Shown here piece by piece: positions 19,995 to 31,100 of a stretch of DNA of 64,000 nucleotides. Source of the DNA: Arthrinium phaeospermum (lineage: Eukaryota; Ascomycota; Sordariomycetes; Amphisphaeriales; Apiosporaceae). Location: positions 3,162,001 through 3,226,000 of the forward strand of contig QYRS01000006.1 in NCBI GenBank assembly GCA_006503535.1, given 5' to 3'. Within the stretch, counting starts at the first letter, position 1, and every line of letters starts with the position of its first letter. The translations under genes were made by a program, and so were the position numbers. The notes below the pieces were generated by a model that did not search any database, was not told the DNA's origin, and saw only the letters and a program-made list of their open reading frames with translations.

Positions 19995-22376
19995 ATGGCG
20001 GGTCACAACAACAACAACAACGCAGGTCCAGGTTCGGGCTCAGGCGCAGGCTCAGGCTCAGGCGCAGGTGCAGGCACAGGTTCAAGCTCAGGTTACATCG
20101 CCAACCTTTGGCAAGCACTGTTTGCATCTTTGATTCAACTGCTTTCCCGCATCTTTCGATCCAAGTCTGGCGACACCAGCTCGAAACAATCACCTTCTCA
20201 TCCTCCTGCTGAACCTGCTCCAGCTACTCCTCCTCACCCGGACGCATCAGCCTCCGATGCAAACCACCAACCTGCCATCGTCATTACTGACACTGACGCT
20301 TCTGCTGCACCCACCACCACTGACATTGACACTACTGCTGCCAACCCTGCGCCATCTCAGAAAGGACAATATCACAACAGTTCCGATCTGGAAAAAGGTG
20401 ATCCGTCTTTAGACGAAGCCATGGCGGCGACTAAGAACGTGGTGGCCAGAAACGTGCTGCTGCCAAGCTTGCCAACGGTTCCAACCAGGCCGCCAATAAC
20501 ATCGTCGCGGCGCCTCAGCAGCAGAATAAAGAGAATGTCGTTCCCGGCAAGCTCCCAGCGCAGCCTGCAGCTTCGGCTCCTCTTAGCAAGCCCTTTTCCA
20601 CTGCTACACCCTTGAGCAGCAGGGACGACAACCAAGCAAACATCAAGCAACAGCAACATCAGCTGCCTGTCACCCACGCTCTGAATGATGTATCTGCGTC
20701 AGGCAAGCCTCGTGATCGCCAGCCTCCCACCAAGGAACTGGACACCGATACGAACAACCATGTCTCTTCTGCTCCTGTGGCCACTACCATCACTCCATCC
20801 ACAAATGCTCGGGAAGCACCGAAACCCACGAGCTCCCAAGCGCCACCTTCAACGGCTGTTGTACCCACCGCGAACCAGTCTGAGATCCAGAGTTCGGGTA
20901 GCCACAGCGCGGACGGTGCACAAAACGCCGACCCTTCCAATTTGCCCACTACGCAACGCGTCCCGCCCAACAATGCAAATATGGACCAGGCCACGACGAC
21001 TCTCGAGGCGCTCGCCGTCAGCGACAAGCCAAGCTCCCAGCCGGACTTGGACAAGGATACGGCGGCCATCGCGGCCGCGGCCGTGCCTCTGGTTGTCACC
21101 GTCCCCGGACTCAAGCAACCCATCGTTCCTAAGCCGCTTGCTCCCTTGGTAACGCCCCCTAGTCAGGTGCTGCCTGGGCTCATTGAGCCAACTACCGAGG
21201 AGGGCAAGATTGAGCGAGCGCACCATCTCAAGTTCATGCGGGAGGCTCTTGCTATGGTAAGTGCTAGCCCCGTCCCATACCTTTCTATTTGTTGCCATGT
21301 GTACGCATAAGTGGCAACCTTTGCAACTGTACTCTTCTTCACAACAAATCATTGGCCTAAGTGGCACTTGATCTAAAGGATCCAGATCCTTGGGACCGTC
21401 AACACACTTCACAGATTCTTCTATTCTACGCATGGGAAGCGCAATACTAACACTGGGCAGGGCCAACTCGCCTTAAACACGAACGAGACGCCTGTTGGCT
21501 GCGTGTTAGTTTACCGCGGCCGTACAATTGCTAAAGGAATGAACGCGACCAATGTAACACGGAATGGAACTCGCCATGCCGAGTTCATGGCCTTGTCTTC
21601 TCTGCTCTCTCATCAACCAGCCGCCGACGTCAAGGACGACTCGGCTCTGGATGAGTCGAACTGGGGTGACGTCGACCCTACTGACGGCCACATTTACCCC
21701 TACGGGCAGAAACTGCATCCCTCGCCCAAGGTCAATCGGTCCATCATCTCGGAGTGTATTCTTTATGTCACAGTTGAGCCCTGCGTCATGTGCGCGTCTC
21801 TTTTGCGACAGCTCGGTATCAAAAAGGTCTATTTTGGTGCTGTAAACGACAAGTTTGGTGGCACAGGTGGCGTGTTCCGAGTCCATATGAACTCGAAGAC
21901 TGTGTCCAGACCTGATGACCGGCCGTATCAGAATGGATATGGTCCGGTCGATGCCGAAAGTATCACCCGCGGCCGCGCTCAACAAGACATTCGAGACGAT
22001 GATGATGGTGATGGAGGCAATGTTGAGTCAGGATACCCTGCCGAGGGCGGGTACCTCCGAGATGAAGCTGTCTCTTTGCTGAGACGCTTTTACGTTCAAG
22101 AAAACGGACGAGGTATGGACTTCCCCTTTTTCTTCTCATGACAGGTAGAAATACTAACACAGGGACACAGCACCCCAGCCTCGCAAGAAGGAAGGCCGGG
22201 CTGCTCGTCTGTATGCCATGGAGAACCAGGCGAACGGCACAAGCTCGTCGGAGCTCTCGGAGGCCATGGCTGCCCCCGACACCCCTGTGGACACAGAACC
22301 AACCTCGGCGGATCAAGAGAATTTCCCCGCCGACGGTACCGTTCCCTCCAAGGTTACCGGGGTTCTTACCCAGTGA
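19995..22376 (+). CDS. TAD2: tRNA-specific adenosine deaminase catalytic subunit (Tad2/ADAT2) with long N-terminal extension
   Basis: The catalytic part is clear. The exon ending at 21256 carries HHLKFMREALAM, exon 21461-22112 the deaminase core and exon 22171-22376 the C-terminus. Introns 21257-21460 and 22113-22170 have GTAAGT/GTATGG donors and ACTAAC branch sites. Zinc-site motifs are HAE at 21575-21583 (the Glu is the proton shuttle) and PCVMC at 21779-21793, followed by GIKKVYFGAVNDKFGGTGGV. Tad2 works with Tad3 to convert A34 to inosine in the anticodons of several tRNAs. About 50 extra residues separate HAE from PCVMC. Upstream, 19995-20455 encodes a Gly/Ser-rich start and a segment LWQALFASLIQLLSRIFRSK in one frame, while 20435-21256 continues as disordered sequence in another. 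No plausible intron with the right length was found between them, so the start is uncertain: 19995 with a frame break near 20456, or an in-frame ATG at 20981 (then 377 aa). Confidence 0.85.
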
Positions 22377-23794
22377 AGGAGAAATATATGCGTTTTTCTT
22401 TTGGCAGATCTGCCCGAACTCGTTCTGTATTCCACGTTTAGCCTAAGATGTATCAACAGAGCACCCCCCCAAAGTTAGATTTGCATGGAACCTGGGTGGA
22501 AATTCAAATAGGTTCTGGTGGAATGAGAAGAGTTATCGATTTGATTCGAGGAAGGAGGGGGGATACCACTACTACCTTACGGCGTAGGTTTGCATCACTT
22601 CGTTTCCAGATTGGGCGACCTCACATATTGATGAAAAAGGCTAGCAACTTAGGTAAAACAATCAATTGACATGCCTTCCCCTGTACGTGTCACGCGGTGT
22701 AGTATTTATAATTTGGTAGTTCGTGTGTGATGGAGATGGCAAGCATGTCTGACTAACTACATAAGATATGCCAGCACTTGACAGCAAGCAGTGTGCTGGC
22801 GACCGGCAAGTCTGCCAGCAGCTAGCCAGCCCACCCTGTCCGCCCGTCCTAGACCTCCAGTGCCTTCCCTGGCGCAGGCCCTCCATCTACCTCAACTATA
22901 TAGGTATACACAAATCGTGCAAAGAAAGCAGGGGGCTAAAAGAACGCACGCACATATATACATGGAAATAATAGTAAGTACATCGCTTCACACATACATA
23001 TACATCATGATGAGAAAAAGCGCCAAATGTTTATGTAATGCCGGCTCATATATTATTTCCCTTCTTCTAGCACCATAAGCACATAAGCAGGGGGTCAGAC
23101 ACGACTATCTGTCCACGTTTCAAGAATGCCAGCAATCAATTCATCATTGCTGCCTGCCTGCCTGCCCGCAATATGTGCACACTGCCTTCTCTATCCCCTT
23201 CTCCTCCCTTCATCGATCAATATAAAGTCATACAGCTCTATTGCCGGTGCTTTGTTTGTTGCAAAGAGAGGAAAGCCAAAGGGGAAAGAGAGAGCCAAGA
23301 GCAGGCAACAGCAGCAGCAAGCACAAAACCAACCAACCAAACCATACGCCTGTGACGCCTCGAGTTTATGCCTCTTTCCTCCTTCCTTCCTACCACACTC
23401 CTCGAAAATGATGTGACAGTCCAATAGGATAAAATAATATGAAGAAAGAAAAAACAACCAGAGAGATACCTCCTAAAATACATGATGTGTGTCTGCAAAA
23501 AAAAAAACTAATGGTCTTGCATCATTCCGCCGCCGGCGTGGTATCTCGTATACGTGACGCGACTAAAGCCACCGGGAGAGTCGTTTCCAGCTCGTAGCCT
23601 CATTTCTCTTTCTCTTTCTCTGTGCTCGGGCTATGTTGGTATGGGTCGTGGTGGGAGTGGTAGTAGTATTGTGTAAGTTGAAAAAACAAACTCGCTATGG
23701 TCGTTTACCCTGGCGTTGAGTGGCAGGTGGACCGAGATGGTTGAGGGTATTGAGGGCGAGGGTGATGGAGGAGTTATTATGCCAGGCTCTATGT
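22377..23794. other. Shared 3' region of convergent genes
   Basis: The region lies between the stops of Tad2 (plus) and the ASH1-type gene (minus). No credible ORF. It contains GCCTGCCTGCC-type runs near 23150-23170 and an A-rich tract at about 23497-23508. Confidence 0.6.
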
Positions 23795-26565
23795 TCATGC
23801 TGCCGCCTTAGAAGGCGATTGCACAAGTCTAATCTTGGGCGAAACGCGGTTCAGCTCCAGGCCCTTCCTAGGGGTCGGAGAGGTCACAGCGCCAGCAGCA
23901 GCAGCGCTTTTCCTCGGGCTGTTTCGCGTGGGAGTAGGCTTCTCCTTGCCAGCAGCAGCCAACGCCATCTTCTTGGCGGCGGCAACGCCCTCCTGCGGGT
24001 CTTGGTTCTCGTTGCCCGTGGCGGCCACGATGGTCAGACTCGACTTTCGCGACAACGACTTCTTGGGGCTGGTAGTGGACTGGCGCGCGGCGGCCGCGGG
24101 CTTTCCCTTGCTGTACGTCTTTACAACAGTCGACTTGCGCTTAACAGTCGTAACCTTTTTCGACGAGGCGGGCGTGGCAGCTCCCTTGACACCGCCCTTG
24201 GTGCCCTTGGTACCCTTGGTGTTAACCGAGATGGTGCTAACGGTCTTTCTGACCACCTTGGAGGCCGCATTCTTGGCCGCCTTCAGGGAGGCGCTCGAAA
24301 CGGATCGCTTCACGGGCTTGGCGCTAGGGCCGGTGGCGGTCTTGATCTTGCGCTTCTTGGCAGCGCTGCCGTCCTCCTTGTCCCCAATGAGCTCCTGGAT
24401 CTTGCGCTTTCCGGCCTTGACTCCGTCCTTGACGGTCTTCTTGAGGTCTGGCTTGGCAGGCTTGACCTCCTTGGGCCGGGGGCCCAGCACGCCACGACAG
24501 TTGGGGCTACCACAGAGACACTTTTGCACGTTCTTAGCCGAGAAGGGGTCAAAGTTGTAGTCGTATGTCAGCTCTTCGCCTGTCATGATGGGTCGATCTC
24601 CAGCAAACAGCGCCATGCGCGGTTGGCCGGATACGATCCACTTGATCATGTGACAGTTGGGACTGCATGAGTGATTGACGAAACGCGCGATGCTACCGGT
24701 CGTAGCGTCAATGATCATGTTCTGGTCAAAGGACATCAGGTAATAGCACTAATATCACACATAGTTGTTAGTCACGTGACCAAAGGTAGATTAGATGTCA
24801 AGTCATCCACCACTTACCTCGTTGTCCTTGTATTTCTCGTTCATCCGGCGGTCACATTCCTCTTCGGTGATGATCTCGCCAGTGTACTCCATGATGATCT
24901 GGCCAGGCTCGAAGCAGCGGTTGGCCCGGATTCCGTATCCGCGGTCCGAAGTCTTAACCACCTCGACACCCACGCGAAACTTGCCGCCCATCTTGGTTCG
25001 CTCCGTTAGCCTAGCGAAAGCGCGGTTCTGGCAATATTTCGAGCCCGAGTTGCAGTTGGTGTCATCGCACTCGTATAACATGATGCGGTTCTGGCAGCTT
25101 TCGGCACAGCCATCTTCCGGCGTACACACACACTTGGACTGATAATCCTTGAAGTGTGGGGTTTTCTTCCAGTATGCTCCAGCGCCGCCCACGAAACGGT
25201 CTGTCGAGCTGGTCAGTATCTAAGTTCACAATATCTAGGGATTCAGGGGGTGGGAGGAAGCATACTCTTGGTCATTGTGCGCCAGCCCTCGGGCTTGGGT
25301 TGCCCCGGAGGAAGAGGATTGCACACGTCGTAGGGAAGCTTGAAATCCTTGCCCTTGATCAAATGACGGAGGCCGTTGAACATGGGTGCCGGTAAGACCT
25401 TGTTGGGCTTCTCGTCAATCTTGGGAACCAGCTCGGGGTATTCCGCTATGCTCTTCTTCTCGGCCGGTGTCAGGCTCTTGAAGATGTCCAGGGGCGCCTC
25501 TTGGCCTGAGTAGAGGCCTCTGTCCAGCCATTTCTTGTTCGTTTTGCGCCTGAAAACCGAAGGCTCAGGCATAGGCTCGGGCTCCTTTTGGGGCGCAGGT
25601 TCAGGTACCTCGGTCTTCACCTTCTTCTTGGGCGGTTCCACCGGCTCATTAGGGTCTACGAGCTTGCCCTTCGCCCAAGTGCTATATAGAACAGGCTTGG
25701 TATCGACCTTGGCGAACTCGTTGGTGTCTTGAAGTTTCCGCAGCTCTCGCGGGACGTTGGCGAGGCTCTTCTGCACAGCCTTCTTGCCCTTCTTGCCAAA
25801 GGCAGACACCTTCTGCAAGAGGTTCTCTGTAATAGGGCCGGCCGAGCGCGTGGAAATCCGTCTTGATACCGACTCTGGTGACCGCGCGCGCTTCTTGGGG
25901 TTCTTGACTTCGGGCGTGTCAAGGCCCTTCATGCTCCACTGCATGTTGAGCGCGTTGATTCCGTCCTGGATCATCTCCCCAGCCTTTTGGTCCACGCCGT
26001 CGCTGCTCGTGTTTGCGCCATCCAGGTTATCGGTCGGTAAAGTGCCCGAGATAGTCCTGCGCTTGCGATCGTTGATGATGTCGCCCTTGGAGCGTCGCTT
26101 TCCGTGGATTGCCGTGCCACTCAGCTTGGCAATGTTGTAAACCGGCTCGCTTTTGCGGGCGCGTCGCGACCGGCCTTGCGAGGGCGTGTCTGTAGGGGCA
26201 TCGGCGGGCGTAGCTTCAGTTGGTTCGGCAGGCTCGGCAGGCTGATCTTCCACAGTGTCCTTGTGGGTTTCGTCTTGTTGGGTGACAGTCTCTTCGGTAA
26301 TAAGCACCTTGTGGGTCTCTATAGCAATGTCGAGATGCAAAGGTTCAGGAGTGGTTTGGGCCTCGACCGATTCGTGCACAGTCTCGTCAATTGGGTCGGA
26401 AGCAATGGCTATATCGTTCTTGCCGCCTTCTGAAGCTAAGCTCATGCTGTCGGCGACTGTGGTAGGGGGTGTTGAGCTGAGCGACGCGACATGCGAGAAG
26501 GTGTCGGCTGCACCACCCAAGCTCGACTCCGACGACATGGCACGCGTCGGAGGAAGAGTAGCCAT
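23795..26565 (-). CDS. ash1: ASH1-type histone H3K36 methyltransferase (AWS-SET-post-SET), about 878 aa
   Basis: Minus strand, exons 26565-25266, 25200-24818 and 24748-23795. Introns are 65 and 69 nt with matched phases. Residues about 1-430 are mostly disordered and basic/acidic. An AWS cysteine cluster spans about 457-495 (KCVCTPEDGCAESCQNR, then YECDDTNC and YCQNRAF). The SET domain follows to about 629: RGYGIRA, NHSCSPN (residues 586-592) and ELTYDYNF (620-627) carry the SAM-binding and catalytic residues. The post-SET motif CLCGSPNCRG comes next. The last 230 residues are Lys/Ala/Ser-rich. Absence of WW and SRI regions separates it from Set2, and no H3K9-type pre-SET is present, so ASH1-type H3K36 methylation in chromatin is the best call (Neurospora ASH-1 is the characterised fungal member). 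The start is set at 26565 (MATLPPTRAMSSESSLGG); an in-frame ATG at 26817 would add 84 residues of leader-like composition. Confidence 0.9.
24771..24780. promoter_or_regulatory. 10-bp palindrome with CACGTG core inside an intron
   Basis: GTCACGTGAC is a perfect palindrome within the intron 24749-24817 of the ASH1-type gene. It matches the E-box core bound by bHLH factors and centromere-binding-factor-like proteins. Whether it is bound is unknown. Confidence 0.3.
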
Positions 26566-28100
26566 GGTGTATAGAGTATGTTGCGATGTATAGTCGCGAC
26601 AAGAGCTCCAATGGCAAAGAGTTGGGTGTGGTGGTGGGCGAGGCTCACTTGGTGTAATCAAGCAAGTTGGGGGGTGAGATGGGATTGTGAGCTCGACGCG
26701 TTGAGTCGAGGAATGTATGTGTTGGTTTACCACAAATGGTAGTTGAGTAGTAAGTGGGAGAGTGGATGCCAATGGGTGCAAAAGACAAGGTTCTGATAGG
26801 CTGGAGGCGGGATCCAAGTGGTTCCGCTAAGGCCCTGCTCCTCCTGCTGCAACTGTAACTGCAACTGCACAAACGCGACTGGGGGGTTGCGGGTGTGGGT
26901 ATGTATGAGAGTCAAGAGTGTGCGTGGTGTGGTGTGTGCTTGCTGGGTGTGCGGCGTGTACGGTATGGGGGAAACCGGCCGGGCACTTAGATCAACCGAC
27001 AAAAGTAAATAGGTCGCAGGAGGAAAGGAAGAGACGGGATGGGGGGGATTGCCAATTGTCTGAGTAAAATAGGGAATGGCGCTGCCTGGTCTGATTGACC
27101 GACCAAACAATACCGACCGATAATAGTCAGAGAGAAGAAGATTGCTGCTTGAGAGAATCAAGCAACTCCTTCTATACACTTAAGTTGCTTGGATGCAATT
27201 AACCGTCTCCACTCTCGCGTGTCGAAAAAAAAAGGGTGATGGACAATCAGATCCAATAACCGTTGAACATTTGGTGTCCGACTCGCCGATGATGGGAGAT
27301 CGAGAGAGAGGGAAAATAAAAAAGATAGGATCAGGTCAGGTCAGGAGAGGTCAAAATTAGAATCGGCCGCTACAGAGTTGCAGTTGGTGATGGCTCAGGC
27401 GGAACCATGTCAGACATGCGTAATCAACTCGACGGAATCTGTCAATCGCTTGCTGATCCGAATGGACAGTGCTTTTGAGTCTCAAGTTGGGAGGGAAGCA
27501 ACAGAGAAGAATAGGAGGTTCTCGTATATATTACGGGTTTGGGGTTGGTGGTTGACGATGGACTGAGTACCAGCGAGAATGAGAAATGGTGGTGGTGGTG
27601 GTTGATGTTGTCGATGTGTGCAAAACCAAGAGTGTGGCTGATGAAAGGAGTGGGAGCGTGTTGTGCGTGTCGTGTTGTGTGGTGGTGTTGGACCGTGGAG
27701 TTGGCCAAAGGGATGAGAAGAGGTTTTTGGTCGTTCGGGTGGAGGGGAGGAATTGGACCAAGAGACGAAAAAAATGGATGGAGGATGGAAGTCGGGGCAG
27801 ATAGAGAGAGAGGGAGGAGGGGGTCTGGTCTAATCACAGTTTCGGCTACGGCACAATGAACGGAAGCGTGGGAACGGGAAAAGGCTGGGGGTTTGATGGC
27901 ATTAATGCTTTCCCGTGGGAAAACAAACGCACTTTCTATTGTTCACCCCTTAAGGCGAATGGCCAACTTCGCTTCATCGCGAGAAAAACCGCCCCCGATT
28001 GTCCCTGCCCAGTAGTAGTCAGGCCAGGCCGATCCTCCGTAGCCGCCCTCATCTTCGAACCTCGCCTCGTCCATCTCATCTTTACCAGGGCATCAAAATA
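26566..28100. other. Upstream region of the ASH1-type gene
   Basis: Leader and promoter sequence for the minus-strand methyltransferase gene. It is rich in short purine/pyrimidine and GT/GGT repeats (for example GGTGGTGGTGGTGG near 27588-27601). ORFs on both strands are composition artefacts. Confidence 0.55.
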
Positions 28101-31100
28101 GACAGAATCAATGGAGTCGGCATGATGACATATCGCACGGCTTATAGATACTCACGTACTTCACTTCAAGTCAGGTGCGTCTATTAGCTACTTGATGTTA
28201 AGTCATGTATAGGAGTTGCGGGAAATCGTGGCCAGAAGGGCATCCCAGAGTCCTCCGCTGCATGCCGCTCTATCTCCTCATCGCCATCGTCTTCGTCGGG
28301 GCCGCATCCAGAGTTCAGGGGCAGTATACTGAAAATCGGCTCTTTGGCCAAGGAAAATGGCGACTTGGGCAAGTCGGACTCGGATGCAACTGAGTAGTGT
28401 ATAGGGCAATACTGACCATGTATGCCACGGCTTGGTTGTGGTCCAATTCAATATGAATTGGCTGTGGCGAAGGGTTGCGGCCGGCGTGCCTGGATTCGGC
28501 GGTATCGAAGAAGGAAGGAATCCGAGGTGAGTGTCTATCTTTTTGGTGGAGCACTCGATGTGGAGGGGGATCGGTCGCCGCATGGAACGCCAACCTGACC
28601 ATGGTCGTGCCCAAGTGACACTCGGCCTGCTCGCTCGCAATCGAGGCGCTGGGTGCGTATGGACTCGATCATATAGACAGCCCGGCATGAGGCTTGTCCT
28701 ACAGCCGGCTGATTGGATCGGACGAGGCGCCCTCGAGGTTATCACTTGTTGCTTGGATGACACCTTGAGCCGCCATGTGCACCTTGACATCGGCAGCCAG
28801 GGTAGGCCATGGACACTCGACCATAAAAACCCCAACAGGATCGACGGGGACGTAAAAACAAGTGGCATCAAACCCTCGCTAGCATAGGATATCGGATATT
28901 CGTTTTTAGAAAGCCCTGTGACCGGACATGGCAATTGGCCATCTGAGACTGCCATCCTCAGGGCAGCAGCGGACACGACACCCGGCTTTTGCCACCGGTT
29001 CGCTCTTACTGATACGCCTACTCGTCACTTCACTCCAAACCCCATCTTCTCCGAGTACACATGAAGCTGTGTCGGCTCCCTTCAATGGAAACGCAGTCGT
29101 TATTCGCAGATAGTACAGGCAACTGCATCGTAATTCTATATCCTTGTTGGGCTTCCGACTTCCGACTACTTGACCACGCCGCATGGGGTTGAGAGACAAC
29201 GCTCTGCCAATAGAACATCACATCGCTATTCTCCCTTTAGCTGCCACCAATTCATCTGGTCGAATTCGATATACTGTATCCTGACTCAAGGAGAATATCG
29301 ATTCGAGACTGCGGGCAACAGCAAGCCTTGGATCCCACACTGGAACATACCAGACCGCCAGTTGCCTGGCCAGTATTGTACGCCGCCTTTTACATCTGCG
29401 AGATATTCGCATTGTCTACATCACTTTCAAAACCTAACCATACCGCAGTCAACAAGTATCATTTCTGTATTACACATCATAAGATCAGACCTCCTTCATG
29501 AACCCATGCCGGTGAGATAGACCCCTACAGCATGATCTGCTCGATCCAGTCTTGTCGGTCATCAAAGCCCAAACAGACCATTGATTGTCATATAATACAG
29601 TCTGATGATGTGATTTTAGCTATTGTAGATTATTTACCGAGTTCACCGTGGGCGACATTGGGTTGTTATGGTAGAACATTGAACTTGGTACAGCTGTAGC
29701 CACTGAAGATACCATCAGTAAGACCTGGATTGGGTGATATACCTTGCTTATGACGATGAAAACAAACGCATCGCACTGGATTTAATTTTATGCTACTAGA
29801 TATTCGTTCAGTAGTAGCGATTTACTCAGAGTTCCGGGGTCAGTAGCTTGCCATGCGAGAGGAAAGTGAGGATCGAGATACAATACGAAGGCCATCGGCA
29901 TGTAGGTCTATAACTTTTGGCGCTCCAAGATTGCACAAATTCAAAGATATTGCTAATTCTGATTTATTTTAGCAATCTCCCATCCTCAGGCGCGACTTCC
30001 CAGTGGAATAATGACATTTCTACGTGGCTAGAGGCAGTCGTCGCTGTAGAGCTAGACACCACATCCGGACTTACCTTGCAGTGCCTAGATGGCCGCCGAT
30101 CAAGGACTCGAACATGTGGTGTTACTCGAACCTGGTAAAATGACAAATTTTTCGAAATAGCAATTCAGACCAGCATCCTGGCATGTTGGGGTCGGATTCA
30201 ATGTGCATGCTACTCTGCAGCGGTGACCATGTTGGCCTGTCTGTCGGGGTACGAGGGAGTCGGCCCCGTAGGCTGGCGGTGGGATTCGCCCAAGCCAGCC
30301 CCAAACAACCTTCAACACGACCTTTCAGCTCGTGAAAATCGATTGCAATGCGATATGTAGACTCAGATACCAGCAATGTCTACCAAACTGGAAGCTAGAG
30401 ACATTGTGCCAATTTTACTCGGATTACCCGGCGATTCCCGCCAAGCCATGTATATTCAGCATTTGGAGGTGTCTACCCAGGCCAGCCCAGCGTTTATTAA
30501 CAGTAAACAGGGAAGCGAACGAGGGTTTCTCCGATATTTGATCCAGTCCAAATGCGAAGGTCTACTATATACGCCTGTTACTTCCACTATATGAGATCCG
30601 TGCAGCAACGGAAGCCGGTCTAGCCTATGGCAAATAGCGACAGCGTGTTCCGACCACATCTGCAGTGAGCATATCCCGCACCGAATCTCGAACTGGCCGC
30701 GTCTACTACATCTCTGCGATGGACGAGAATTGCGACATATCGCAAGCTCTCCGTGGCCCACTTGAGCATTTTCCGCACTACTGGCTAGAATCATGGAGAA
30801 GGCGTTTCAGCAATCAGTAGCAAATGGGGCCGTGAGGTAACAGAGCAGGAGGTTCATCCTCCTAGAAGAGGCCTGTGACTTGTCGAGTCCGACAGGCTTA
30901 GCTTTCGCTCCCAAATACCTGTCCTTGAACTTGCGATCCCATAGACCACGTTATACATATTACCCACGTTGAGTACCTACTAGACTCACCCATCTCGTGA
31001 TGATGTCTTACGTAGGCGACAGCCTCTCAAGCAACACGACTGTACTCTCAACACTCAACCCACCCACGAGTCTCCCACTGACTTGCCGATGAAGCTTCAG

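Noticed and set aside
20398..20449. Candidate 52-nt intron to explain the Tad2 frame break
   Set aside because: Good branch site and acceptor, but the resulting phase enters the third frame, not the Tad2 frame.
28278..28976. 232-codon minus-strand ORF
   Set aside because: Does not begin with ATG, no recognisable domain, composition like translated noncoding DNA.
30040..30145. TTCGAGT words resembling tRNA B-box on the minus strand
   Set aside because: Flanking bases do not form a T-stem and no matching A-box or acceptor stem was found.
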